From the NCBI GenBank assembly GCA_902778535.1, contig CACYYG010000034.1:1-64000 (forward strand): a stretch of 64,000 nt of DNA, read 5' to 3'. The number at the start of each line of letters is the position of its first letter. Within the stretch, counting starts at the first letter, position 1. This document shows positions 1-7,897 of the stretch, one piece after another. Origin of the DNA: an uncultured Prevotellaceae bacterium. GTDB lineage: Bacteria; Bacteroidota; Bacteroidia; Bacteroidales; Bacteroidaceae. The position numbers were made by a program, and so were the translations under genes. Below the pieces are notes generated by a model, which saw nothing but the letters and a program-made list of their open reading frames with translations, ran no database searches and was not told where the DNA came from.

Positions 1-43
1 AAGATAAGTGAATTCTTCGACATGGCAAAATCCTGGGCAACTT

Positions 44-76
44 TTTGTTGCTCAGGTACTTAAAAAGTTATATTTG
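44..76 (+). promoter_or_regulatory. Promoter of xth
   Basis: The -7 element TATATTTG lies at 69-76 and a TTTG -33 element at 44-47, 21 bp apart, which fits the Bacteroidota consensus. The predicted leader is about 35 nt. The TTTG sits in the loop of a short inverted repeat (29-55) that may be the end of the preceding transcript. Confidence 0.6.
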
Positions 77-115
77 TAATAGTGTTGCGGAATTAAGGTA
101 AATAAAGAAAACAAC

Positions 116-865
116 ATGAAATTCATCAGTTGGAACGTGAATGGCCTGCGCGCCTGCGAGGGCAAGGGCTTCAGAGAGACTTTCAAGAGTTTGGACGCTG
201 ATTTCTTCTGCCTGCAGGAGACGAAGATGCAGCCCGACCAGCTCGACATCCAGTTTGAGGGCTACGACTCCTATTGGAACTCAGCCGAGAAGAAGGGCTA
301 CTCAGGCACCGCTGTGTTCACCAAGCACAAGCCGCTGAATGTCACCTATGGCATTGGTATCGACCTGCACGACCATGAGGGCCGCGTCATCACTTTAGAG
401 ATGGACGAATTCTTCCTTGTCTGCTGCTACACGCCCAACTCGCAGGACGGTCTGAAGCGTCTCGACTACCGCATGTCGTGGGAGGATGACTTCCGCAAAT
501 ATCTGAAGAAGCTTGATGCCACGAAGCCTGTCATCCTCTGCGGCGACCTGAACGTGGCGCACGAGGAGATTGACTTGAAGAACCCCAAGAGCAACCGCCG
601 CAATGCCGGCTTCACCGACGAAGAGCGTGAGCAGTTCACCAATTTGCTGAACAGCGGCTTTACCGACACATTCCGCTGGAAATATCCCGAACAGGTAACC
701 TATTCGTGGTGGAGCTACCGCTTTCAGGCACGTCAGAAGAACGCAGGCTGGCGCATCGACTATTTCGTCGTCAGCGACCGGCTGCGTCAGCATGTCCTTG
801 ATGCAGTCATACATACCGACATCCTCGGTTCCGACCACTGCCCGGTAGAATTAGACATCGACTGA
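116..865 (+). CDS. xth: Exodeoxyribonuclease III (AP endonuclease)
   Basis: This 249-residue protein is a full-length member of the ExoIII/AP endonuclease branch of the EEP nuclease superfamily. It cleaves DNA 5' of abasic sites and removes 3' blocks in base-excision repair. The family motifs are in order: SWNVNGLRA at the N-terminus, LQETK with the metal-binding Glu (about residue 35), GYSGTAVF, CGDLNVAHEEIDL in the middle, and the C-terminal GSDHCPVELDI with the catalytic Asp-His pair. The ATG lies about 35 nt after a good promoter. It appears monocistronic; downstream lies a repeat-rich stretch and a convergent gene. The family assignment is secure. Confidence 0.95.
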   Translation: MKFISWNVNGLRACEGKGFRETFKSLDADFFCLQETKMQPDQLDIQFEGYDSYWNSAEKKGYSGTAVFTKHKPLNVTYGIGIDLHDHEGRVITLEMDEFFLVCCYTPNSQDGLKRLDYRMSWEDDFRKYLKKLDATKPVILCGDLNVAHEEIDLKNPKSNRRNAGFTDEEREQFTNLLNSGFTDTFRWKYPEQVTYSWWSYRFQARQKNAGWRIDYFVVSDRLRQHVLDAVIHTDILGSDHCPVELDID

Positions 866-921
866 GCAGATTCTCATCAGAGAATTAGTAATACAACTTC
901 TACAAGCTGTTCAATCAACAA

Positions 922-958
922 CTGCGGAAACTTGGTTTAACAATTCAGCTTTCCGCAG
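922..958. terminator. Possible hairpin downstream of xth
   Basis: A 9-bp perfect stem (CTGCGGAAA at 922-930 with TTTCCGCAG at 950-958) with a 19-nt loop follows xth. There is no clear T-tract, so it is only a candidate terminator. Part of the sequence (about 908-932) recurs imperfectly at 1138-1163, so this gap contains a decayed duplication. Confidence 0.3.
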
Positions 959-984
959 CGATTTGTTAACAAAAGAAAATTTTA

Positions 985-1045
985 GTAACCCACGTGGTTA
1001 CTGTCAGTAACCCGCGTGGTTACAGGCAGTAACCCACGTGGTTAC
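985..1045. repeat. 22-bp-period palindrome array A (3 units)
   Basis: Three copies of the near-palindrome GTAACCCACGTGGTTAC start at 985, 1007 and 1029, exactly 22 bp apart, with 5-bp spacers (TGTCA, AGGCA). The middle unit has CCGCGTGG in place of CCACGTGG. It lies in the 3' gap between convergent xth and uxuA, where a promoter operator would not be expected. Related arrays lie at 1218, 11866 and 23775. Confidence 0.9.
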
Positions 1046-1217
1046 TGTTTTATCACGCCTGCAGCGTCAATCAACGGCACTGCCCGGCTAGTCCGTCATC
1101 TGTTGGCAGGAAAACTTTGTGCTTTCGTGTCGTTGTGTTCAATTAACAACTACAGAAACCTGAATGAAGTAATACGCCAAAAATTGACCCGGCAAGACAG
1201 ACGTCTTTCTAAAAACA

Positions 1218-1278
1218 GTAACCACGTGGGTTACTGACAGTAACTCGGGTGGTTACAGTCAGTAACCCACGTGGTTAC
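1218..1278. repeat. 22-bp-period palindrome array B (3 units)
   Basis: Units start at 1218, 1240 and 1262, again exactly 22 bp apart. The first is in the opposite orientation (GTAACCACGTGGGTTAC), the second is diverged (GTAACTCGGGTGGTTAC) and the third matches array A. The 172 bp between arrays A and B hold no convincing gene. The array ends 22 bp before the uxuA stop codon. Confidence 0.9.
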
Positions 1279-1300
1279 CGAATGTTTGACGATGTTTCTT

Positions 1301-2554
1301 TTAGTCGAAGAATCCTGGCTGCTTGTAGGGCAGTCCCAGTTCGCGGTCGACGGTGGCCAGGATGCCCTGCACCTGTCCGAGGGCGAACATGCGGCCCAGG
1401 AGTGTGTAGCCGGCGTTGTGGCCGTGGCTCGACTCGTCCATGATGCCTCCGGGCTGGTCGGTGAAGGTCATGCCATGGTCGACGCGCATGGGCAGCTGCG
1501 GGTTTTCTTTCTCAAAAATCCTGCAGAGCTCGATGATGTCGGCGCGACCTCCTAAGTGGGAAGCCTCGGTGAAGTCGCCGTTGGGGAAGATGTGGCATGA
1601 GCGCAAATGGACGAAGTGGGTGCGCGAGGCAAACTTCCTGGCCAGGTCCACCACGTTGTTGTAAGCTCCGGCAGAGAGCGATCCGGCACAGAAGGTGAGA
1701 CCGTTGTGCTTGTTGGGCACAGCATTGAGGAACCACTGGATGTCCTCCTCGGTGCGCACGATGCGCGGCAGGCCCAGGATTTCGATGGGCGGGTCGTCGG
1801 GGTGCACGCACATGTTCATGCCGCACTCTTCGCACGTCGGCATGATGGCCTCGAGGAAATACTTCATGTTGGCACGCAGCTGTGCCTTGTCGATGCCTTT
1901 GTAGAGGTCGAGGAACTCGCGGAACTTCTGCACGGGCGCCTCGTCGTTTTCGCTGAAGTTGCCTGAGACGAAGCCCTGCGTCTTGATGACGATGTTCTCC
2001 ACCAGCTTGTGGTCTTTCTCGGGTGTCATGGTCTTGGCCAGCTCGTCGCACTCTTGCAGCACGTTGCGGCCCTCGCCCCAGCCCTCGGGAAACTTAAAGG
2101 CCGCCCACTCCTCGCGGGCACCCGGGCGCTTCAGGATGTAGATGTCGAAGTAGGCAAACTCGGCGTAGTTGAAATAGAGGTTCGTAGCGCCGTTGGGATT
2201 GTTGTGGAAGAGGTCGGTGCGAGCCCAGTCGAGCACGGGCATGAAGTTGTAGCAGATGCAGTGGATGCCCTCTGCCGAGAGGTTTCTCAACGACTCTTTG
2301 TACACCTCTATCTGCTCGTCGCGGTCGGGGCCACCGTACTTGATGGTTTCCACCACAGGCAGGCTCTCGACGACGCTCCAGCGCATGCCGTAGCTCTCGA
2401 TGTATTCGCGCAGGTCGCGAATTTTCTCACGCGTCCACACCTGGCCTAAGGGTACATCGTGCAATGCGGTGACGATGCCTTCCACTCCGATTTGTCTCAG
2501 CATGGCAAGGGTAATCTTGTCTTTCTTGCCAAACCATCTCCATGTTCTTTCCAT
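1301..2554 (-). CDS. uxuA: Mannonate dehydratase
   Basis: This 417-residue protein dehydrates D-mannonate to 2-keto-3-deoxygluconate in glucuronate catabolism. It starts MERTWRWFGKKD and shows the UxuA pattern throughout, including the GxxxMCVHPDDPP segment (about residue 245) that carries metal and substrate ligands, FCAGSLSAG, HFVHLRSC and the C-terminal MRVDHG stretch. The length is slightly above the E. coli enzyme. No other hexuronate genes are adjacent, so it is an isolated pathway gene. It is transcribed divergently from the kinase-like gene at 2759, and the two leaders are near copies of each other. Function is well supported by family; use of pectin- or glucuronate-derived sugars is inference. 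Confidence 0.93.
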   Translation of the reverse strand: MERTWRWFGKKDKITLAMLRQIGVEGIVTALHDVPLGQVWTREKIRDLREYIESYGMRWSVVESLPVVETIKYGGPDRDEQIEVYKESLRNLSAEGIHCICYNFMPVLDWARTDLFHNNPNGATNLYFNYAEFAYFDIYILKRPGAREEWAAFKFPEGWGEGRNVLQECDELAKTMTPEKDHKLVENIVIKTQGFVSGNFSENDEAPVQKFREFLDLYKGIDKAQLRANMKYFLEAIMPTCEECGMNMCVHPDDPPIEILGLPRIVRTEEDIQWFLNAVPNKHNGLTFCAGSLSAGAYNNVVDLARKFASRTHFVHLRSCHIFPNGDFTEASHLGGRADIIELCRIFEKENPQLPMRVDHGMTFTDQPGGIMDESSHGHNAGYTLLGRMFALGQVQGILATVDRELGLPYKQPGFFD

Positions 2555-2614
2555 TTTGTTGAGTGTTTATTGTTTATTGATGTGTGTCTTTTGTTGAGTG
2601 ATGAAAATATGGGG

Positions 2615-2622
2615 CAAAGATA
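2615..2622 (-). promoter_or_regulatory. -7 element of uxuA
   Basis: TATCTTTG on the minus strand, about 60 nt before the uxuA ATG. The leader after it contains CACTCAACA twice and nearly duplicates the leader of the divergent gene. Confidence 0.55.
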
Positions 2623-2697
2623 CTGTTTTTTTACGACAAAAGCATTAGGAGTGTTCATTTTTTTTGTGAAAAACTTGTCTGTTTAGGAAAAAAACGC

Positions 2698-2705
2698 TAT
2701 CTTTG
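2698..2705 (+). promoter_or_regulatory. -7 element of the cytidylate-kinase-like gene
   Basis: TATCTTTG, 53 nt before the ATG at 2759. It matches the consensus TAnnTTTG. The following leader is an inverted near-copy of the uxuA leader. Confidence 0.6.
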
Positions 2706-2758
2706 CGACATAACTCAACAAGAGTCACACATCAATAAACAACAAACACTCAACAGAT

Positions 2759-3379
2759 ATGAATAAGGAGGAGAATTTCATCATCACCATCAGCCGTCAG
2801 TTTGGAACAGGCGGACATGAGATTGGTGCCGAGCTGGCCCGCCGTCTGGGCGTGAAGCTGCTCGACAAGCAGATAATAAACGAAGTGGCGCGTCGCTTCG
2901 GCGGCGTGGAGGAGGCTATGGAGAAGATTGAAGCCCGCAACCCGCTGTGGCGCGACGACTTTACCAGTTTCTACCGCCAGTATATGGCTGGTGCCGAGTA
3001 TAACGGACAGGAACACGACCAGACGTCGCATCAGCTCTTCGAGGCACAGGCCGACGCCATTCGCAGCATCGCCGCTCAGGAGTCGTGCGTGATCATCGGG
3101 CGTTGCGGATTCCACATCTTCCGCGATTATCCCAATTCGCTGAAGATTTTCATACATGCCGACGATGCCTGCCGCAAGCGCCGCATTGCCGAGAAGTATG
3201 ACATTTCGGAAGTGGATGCTGCAGCGATGATTGTTGACAACGACTACTCGCGCGAGCTCTACACAAAGACCTACACCGGCAGCGACTGGCAGGATGCACG
3301 CAACTACGACGTCACGCTCAACGTGCGCAAGTTCGGCGTCAACGGTGCTGTCGACTTCCTGATGAACGTCATCGGCTGA
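2759..3379 (+). CDS. Cytidylate kinase-like family protein
   Basis: A 206-residue P-loop protein of the cytidylate-kinase-like family common in Bacteroidales. It starts ITISRQFGTGGHEIG (about residues 9-23), a modified Walker A lacking the usual GKS/T, followed by the ELARRLGVKLLDKQII helix and the IIGRCGFHIF segment typical of the family. The C-terminal part keeps an Arg/Lys-rich lid (CRKRRIAEKYD) and a YTG-D substrate region. True CMP kinases are usually longer and keep GxxGxGK, so the substrate is uncertain. It sits 23 bp upstream of the TerB/J-domain gene, probably in one transcript. The family call is secure; nucleotide specificity is not. Confidence 0.8.
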   Translation: MNKEENFIITISRQFGTGGHEIGAELARRLGVKLLDKQIINEVARRFGGVEEAMEKIEARNPLWRDDFTSFYRQYMAGAEYNGQEHDQTSHQLFEAQADAIRSIAAQESCVIIGRCGFHIFRDYPNSLKIFIHADDACRKRRIAEKYDISEVDAAAMIVDNDYSRELYTKTYTGSDWQDARNYDVTLNVRKFGVNGAVDFLMNVIG

Positions 3380-3402
3380 ACGCCATTAACCAATAACCGT
3401 TA

Positions 3403-4170
3403 ATGGGACTGGGAAAATGGATAGGCGGCTCGCTGGGCTGGATCGTCTTGGGACCGCTGGGTGGCATTCTGGGCTTCATCATCGGGGCATTGATCGACTC
3501 GTCGACAGATGTGCCAGCCGACAGAGCACAGGGTTCATCGGGAAGAACTAATGACACACAGGGCGACCGCAACAGCTTCCTGCTGACGATGCTGGTGCTT
3601 GCGGCTTATATCATCAGGGCCGACGGGCGCGTCATGCACTCTGAGATGGAGCTGGTGCGCAACTTCCTGCGACAGAACTTCGGCGAATTGGCCGTGAAGC
3701 AGGGCAACGACATCCTGCTGCGGATTTTCGACGAGGAGAAGCGGCAGGGGCGCAATGGCTTCCGTAGTACCATACGCCAGGCGTGTTCCGAAGCCGTGCT
3801 GCATCTCGACTATAGCGGACGCCTGCAGCTGCTGAACTTCCTCGTGATGATTGCCCAGGCCGATGGCCACGTGGACAACGTTGAGATAGCGGCACTGAAA
3901 GAAGTAGCCGGCTGGATGCAAATGTCAGCGTCGGAGGTGGATTCGATGCTGCATCTGGGCGGACAGACCATCGACGACGACTACAAGGTGTTAGGTGTCA
4001 CCCCGCAGGCCACTGACGAGGAGCTGAAGAAAGCCTACCGCAAGCTGGCGCTGGAGCACCATCCCGACCGCGTGGCGAAGCTGGGCGACGATGTGCGGCG
4101 TGCTGCCGAGAAAAAGTTCCAGGAAATCAATGCTGCCAAGGAGCGCATTTGGAAAGCAAGAGGCCTGTAG
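3403..4170 (+). CDS. TerB and J-domain co-chaperone (DjlA-like)
   Basis: A 255-residue protein with three parts. The N-terminus (about 1-33) is a glycine-rich hydrophobic segment that probably inserts in the membrane. The middle (about 60-185) is a TerB-like helical domain with two acidic repeats ([21 protein letters not shown]). The C-terminus (about 192-255) is a J domain with DDYKVLG and the diagnostic HPD (HHPDR), which stimulates DnaK-type Hsp70s. This is the layout of DjlA. It follows the kinase-like gene by 23 bp without an obvious promoter, so they are probably co-transcribed. The client process is unknown. Confidence 0.85.
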   Translation: MGLGKWIGGSLGWIVLGPLGGILGFIIGALIDSSTDVPADRAQGSSGRTNDTQGDRNSFLLTMLVLAAYIIRADGRVMHSEMELVRNFLRQNFGELAVKQGNDILLRIFDEEKRQGRNGFRSTIRQACSEAVLHLDYSGRLQLLNFLVMIAQADGHVDNVEIAALKEVAGWMQMSASEVDSMLHLGGQTIDDDYKVLGVTPQATDEELKKAYRKLALEHHPDRVAKLGDDVRRAAEKKFQEINAAKERIWKARGL

Positions 4171-4215
4171 CATCCCCATTTTTAGGTATTAAGCATTATT
4201 TCTGCGCTTTTTCTT

Positions 4216-4246
4216 TTTGCCGTGTTGCATTTATTGACTACCTTTG
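4216..4246 (+). promoter_or_regulatory. Promoter of feoB
   Basis: TTTG at 4216-4219 and TACCTTTG at 4239-4246, 19 bp apart, with a leader of about 25-30 nt to the feoB ATG. No Fur box was recognised with confidence. Confidence 0.65.
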
Positions 4247-4275
4247 CATGTTGATGAAAAGGTAAGGTACTTACT

Positions 4276-6594
4276 ATGAGACTATCAGAACTGAGGACTG
4301 GCGAGCAGGGTGTCATCGTGAAGGTGTACGGTCACGGCGGATTCCGCAAGCGCATTGTCGAGATGGGCTTCATCAAGGGAAAAACCGTGGAAGTCTTGCT
4401 GAACGCCCCGTTGCAGGATCCTGTCAAGTACAAGGTGATGGGCTACGAGGTGAGCCTTCGCCGCCATGAGGCAGAGCTGATAGAAATCGCCACCTCCAGC
4501 CTCCCCACGACAGGGGAGGGAATCCCCTCTAACTCTCTCACCGAAGGGGAGACTTTTTCCGCTGATGTCTCAGGCACAGCCTACCATCATGCTCTCCGCC
4601 AGCGCCGCACCATCAATGTGGCACTCATCGGCAATCCCAACTGCGGCAAGACGTCGCTCTTCAACTTCGCCAGCGGTGCCCACGCACGAGTGGGTAACTA
4701 CAGCGGTGTGACTGTCGACGCCTCCGAGGCTCATGCCTCAATGTTCGGCTATGAGTTCAATCTCATCGACCTGCCCGGCACTTATTCTCTCTCCTGCTAT
4801 TCTCCCGAGGAGCTTTACGTCCGCAAATACCTGCAGGAACAGATGCCCGACGTGGTCATCAATGTCATCGATTCCAGCAATCTTGAGCGCAACCTTTATC
4901 TCACCACGCAGCTCCTCGACATGGACTTGCGCGTGGTGGGCGCGCTGAATATGTACGACGAGTTCGAGCGTCGCGGCGACCATCTTGACGTGAAAACGCT
5001 CGGCACGCTCTTCGGCATGCCGATGGTTCCGACGTCGTTCAAGAGCGGCGAGGGGGTGAAGGAACTCTTCCGTGCCGTCATTCAGGTCTATGAGGGCCGC
5101 AGCCATGAGGCTCGTCACCTGCACATCAACTACGGCCATGAGTTGGAAGACGGTATCAAGGACATTCAGAAATGGCTGAAAGGCAGCCAGCTTCCTCCCT
5201 CTCTGAGCACACGCCATTTGGCTATCAAACTCTTGGAAGGCGACAGCGACGTTGAGAAGCTGGTGTCGCAATACCTTCTACCCTCTTCCTTCAATCATAT
5301 TGATCAGGCCCGTCTGCGTGCCTCACTGCGTGTGCAGGAAGAGACGGGCGACGACACCGAGACGGCCATCATGGACGCAAAGTACGGCTTCATCAACGGC
5401 GCCCTGACGGAGGCAGGCTATCTGACGGGCACGAAGGAGGACACCTATCACATGACACACCTCATCGACGGCGTTCTGTCGAACAAATATGTGGGTTTCC
5501 CCATCTTCTTCGCCATTCTCTTTGTCATGTTCCAGACCACCTTTGCCATCGGTCAGTATCCAATGGACTGGATAGATGCGGGCGTCGGCATGCTGGGCGA
5601 GTGGATAGAGGGTGTCATGCCCGACGGACCGCTGCGCTCGATGGTGGTCGACGGCATCATCGGCGGCGTAGGAGCAGTCATTATATTCCTGCCGCAGATA
5701 CTGATATTGTACCTCTTCATATCTTTTATGGAGGATTCGGGCTACATGGCCCGTGCCGCGTTCATCATGGACCGGCTGATGCACAAGATGGGGCTGCACG
5801 GCAAGTCGTTCATTCCCCTCATCATGGGCTTCGGCTGCAACGTGCCTGCCGTGATGGCTACACGAACTGTGGAGAGCCGGCGCTCGCGTCTCATCACCAT
5901 GCTGGTGCTGCCGTTCATGTCGTGCTCGGCGCGCCTGCCCATCTATATTATGATTACGGGGCTGTTCTTCGCTCCACAATGGCGCTCGTGGGTGATGATC
6001 TCGCTCTATGCCATTGGCATCGCAATGGCCGTCATCGTCAGTAAGCTATTGTCGAAATTCGTCTTCAAGGGCGAGGACACGCCGTTTGTGATGGAGCTGC
6101 CGCCCTACCGCTGGCCTACGGCGAAGGCCTGCGCCCGCCATACGTGGGAGAAAGGTAAGGAATATCTGAAGAAGATGGGCGGCGTCATCCTTGTGGCCAG
6201 CATTATCGTATGGGCTTTGGGCTATTTCGGCACGATGGGCGTGGCACCGTCGATGGAGGACAGCTTCATTGGCACGATGGGGCGCTTGGTGGAGCCGCTG
6301 TTTGCCCTGCAGGGCTTCGACTGGCAGCTTGACGTCAGCCTCATTGCCGGCGTGGGTGCCAAGGAAATCGTAGCCTCAACCATCGGCGTCCTTGGCGGAT
6401 TAGAAGGCATCACGCCGCTTGTGGCCTACAGTTTCCTGCTCTTCGTCCTCCTCTATTTCCCCTGTATCGCCACCATCGCCGCCATCAAGCATGAGACGGG
6501 TTCGTGGCGCTGGGCCCTCACAGCGGCCGGCTACACCACTGCCATTGCATGGGTCGTCTCGGCTGCCGTCACCCAGATAGGATTATTGCTGTAA
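4276..6594 (+). CDS. feoB: FeoA-FeoB fusion ferrous iron transporter
   Basis: A 772-residue fusion. Residues 1-73 form a FeoA (SH3-like) domain. A linker (about 74-105) follows, then the FeoB G domain with G1 GNPNCGKTS (119-127), G3 DLPGTYS and a G4-like NMYD. The C-terminal half is the polytopic core with two Gate regions (FGCNVPAVMATR, and VGAKEIVAST near the end) and the MSCSARLPIY segment. The protein imports Fe2+ across the inner membrane with NTPase control. FeoA-FeoB fusions are common in Bacteroidota. The linker DNA (4492-4556) contains CCCC/GGGG palindromes like repeat elements found in other genes here, so part of the linker may be an in-frame insertion. It converges on cyuA with an 11-nt gap between genes. 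Confidence 0.95.
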   Translation: MRLSELRTGEQGVIVKVYGHGGFRKRIVEMGFIKGKTVEVLLNAPLQDPVKYKVMGYEVSLRRHEAELIEIATSSLPTTGEGIPSNSLTEGETFSADVSGTAYHHALRQRRTINVALIGNPNCGKTSLFNFASGAHARVGNYSGVTVDASEAHASMFGYEFNLIDLPGTYSLSCYSPEELYVRKYLQEQMPDVVINVIDSSNLERNLYLTTQLLDMDLRVVGALNMYDEFERRGDHLDVKTLGTLFGMPMVPTSFKSGEGVKELFRAVIQVYEGRSHEARHLHINYGHELEDGIKDIQKWLKGSQLPPSLSTRHLAIKLLEGDSDVEKLVSQYLLPSSFNHIDQARLRASLRVQEETGDDTETAIMDAKYGFINGALTEAGYLTGTKEDTYHMTHLIDGVLSNKYVGFPIFFAILFVMFQTTFAIGQYPMDWIDAGVGMLGEWIEGVMPDGPLRSMVVDGIIGGVGAVIIFLPQILILYLFISFMEDSGYMARAAFIMDRLMHKMGLHGKSFIPLIMGFGCNVPAVMATRTVESRRSRLITMLVLPFMSCSARLPIYIMITGLFFAPQWRSWVMISLYAIGIAMAVIVSKLLSKFVFKGEDTPFVMELPPYRWPTAKACARHTWEKGKEYLKKMGGVILVASIIVWALGYFGTMGVAPSMEDSFIGTMGRLVEPLFALQGFDWQLDVSLIAGVGAKEIVASTIGVLGGLEGITPLVAYSFLLFVLLYFPCIATIAAIKHETGSWRWALTAAGYTTAIAWVVSAAVTQIGLLL

Positions 6595-6616
6595 AGGCTG
6601 GGGTCTAACAGCCTTT
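6593..6616. terminator. Short shared hairpin between feoB and cyuA
   Basis: AAAGGCT (6593-6599) pairs with AGCCTTT (6610-6616) and overlaps both stop codons of the convergent genes. It is a compact candidate bidirectional terminator; the short stem keeps confidence modest. Confidence 0.4.
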
Positions 6617-7891
6617 CGAGGTCATTATCTTCAGCACCATTTCATCAGTAGGCCCCATACCGTTGGCACCAATGGCAGTGAGGTTGTGGATGCTCTTGTC
6701 CACGCAGTCGTCGACAATGCCTTCCTGCGAACTGACGCATTTGCCTTCCATCGAAAGCAGGGCAGAAAGGACAGCGGTGCTGACGCCGCTGGTGATTTTC
6801 AGTGAGCACGACGGCTTAGCACCGTCGCAAATCATGCCCGTCAGGTTGGCCACCATATTCTTCACCGAAGCACAGATGCGTTCGTAGTTGCCACCCATCA
6901 GATAAGTGATGCCCACGCTGGAACCTATCGAGGCCATGACGCATCCGCAGAGCGCCGACAGCGTGCCCAGCGACTGCTTGATGTAAATGGCGGTGAGGTG
7001 GCTGAGCATCAGCGCGCGAATGAGTTCTTCCTCCGTGTTCTCGTTTTCTTTGGCATAGACGCAGACGGGGTTAGTGGCACAGATGCCCTGGTTGCCACTG
7101 CCCGAGTTGCTCATCACGGGAATCATTGCACCGCCCATACGCGCATCGCAAGCCGAGGCCGTGCGGGCAATGATGTGACAGAAGATGCTATTGCCGAAGA
7201 TGCCTTTCGAGAGCGGCCTGTCAATGGTCTTGCCCAGATTGTGGCCATAATTGCCTTTCAAAGCCTCGCGCGCCGCATTCATGTTGTAGGTGCGCGTCTC
7301 CTCGATGAAGCGAATTTCCTCAAGGGGTGCCGTGGTGGCAAAATCGTAGACAAGACGAAGATTAAGAGGTAAGAGATTACATGAAGCAGCGGATTCGCCG
7401 TCAGACAATTCTCTCACATCTTGCCCCTCACTTCTCACCTCTATGAAATGTGTATGGCTTCCCGCAATGATGGCTGTCTCACTCTGTCCGTTGGCTTCTG
7501 CGATGATTTCCACATACAGTTTTTCCGCGATTCCCTCCTTCAGCCCGATGTCGATACGGCCCTCGCTGACAAAGCGCTTACCCTCTTCCAGCATCTCGGG
7601 CGTCAGGTCTTTCAACACCTCCAACTGATACTCACTCTTGCCGATGAGGGCACCCAAGGCAATGGCGATAGGCAGACCCGTCATTCCCGTTCCCGGAATG
7701 CCCACACCCATCGCATTCTTCAGGATATTGGCACTCAGCAGGGCGGTAATCTTCTCCGGTCTCTGCCCTAATTGCTCCGTGGCTTTAGCCGTGCACAACG
7801 CTACGCACATTGGCTCAGTACAGCCGATGGCAGGCACCACCTCCTTATGCACCAGGGCGATGATTCGTTCGCGTGTTTCCTTGTCTACCAT
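6605..7891 (-). CDS. cyuA: L-cysteine desulfidase / UPF0597 (SDH-alpha) family
   Basis: A 428-residue member of the CyuA/YhaM (UPF0597) family, whose characterised members break down L-cysteine to sulfide, ammonia and pyruvate with an oxygen-labile [4Fe-4S] cluster. Conserved features are GCTEP (about residue 23), the glycine-rich SNSGSGNQGI segment, and the cluster region with CGCVMAS and ICDGAKPSCSLK. The loop EVRSEGQDVRELSDG is coded by a (GTGAG)-rich stretch (7411-7442) resembling intergenic repeats elsewhere in the window, so it looks like a small in-frame insertion. It lies 6 bp downstream of dsbD, consistent with an operon handling thiol and sulfur redox. Serine deaminase activity is an alternative. 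Confidence 0.85.
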   Translation of the reverse strand: MVDKETRERIIALVHKEVVPAIGCTEPMCVALCTAKATEQLGQRPEKITALLSANILKNAMGVGIPGTGMTGLPIAIALGALIGKSEYQLEVLKDLTPEMLEEGKRFVSEGRIDIGLKEGIAEKLYVEIIAEANGQSETAIIAGSHTHFIEVRSEGQDVRELSDGESAASCNLLPLNLRLVYDFATTAPLEEIRFIEETRTYNMNAAREALKGNYGHNLGKTIDRPLSKGIFGNSIFCHIIARTASACDARMGGAMIPVMSNSGSGNQGICATNPVCVYAKENENTEEELIRALMLSHLTAIYIKQSLGTLSALCGCVMASIGSSVGITYLMGGNYERICASVKNMVANLTGMICDGAKPSCSLKITSGVSTAVLSALLSMEGKCVSSQEGIVDDCVDKSIHNLTAIGANGMGPTDEMVLKIMTSKGC

Positions 7892-7897
7892 AGCCAG

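Noticed and set aside
29..55. Intrinsic terminator of an upstream gene
   Set aside because: The stem (CCTGGGCAAC/GTTGCTCAGG) overlaps the xth -33 element and lacks a T-tract; the upstream gene is outside the window, so its role cannot be judged.
1016..1237. Short open frame between xth and uxuA
   Set aside because: It begins and ends within the palindrome arrays and has no promoter.
985..1278. CRISPR array
   Set aside because: Units repeat every 22 bp with only 5-bp spacers and are themselves palindromic; no unique 30-bp spacers and no cas genes.
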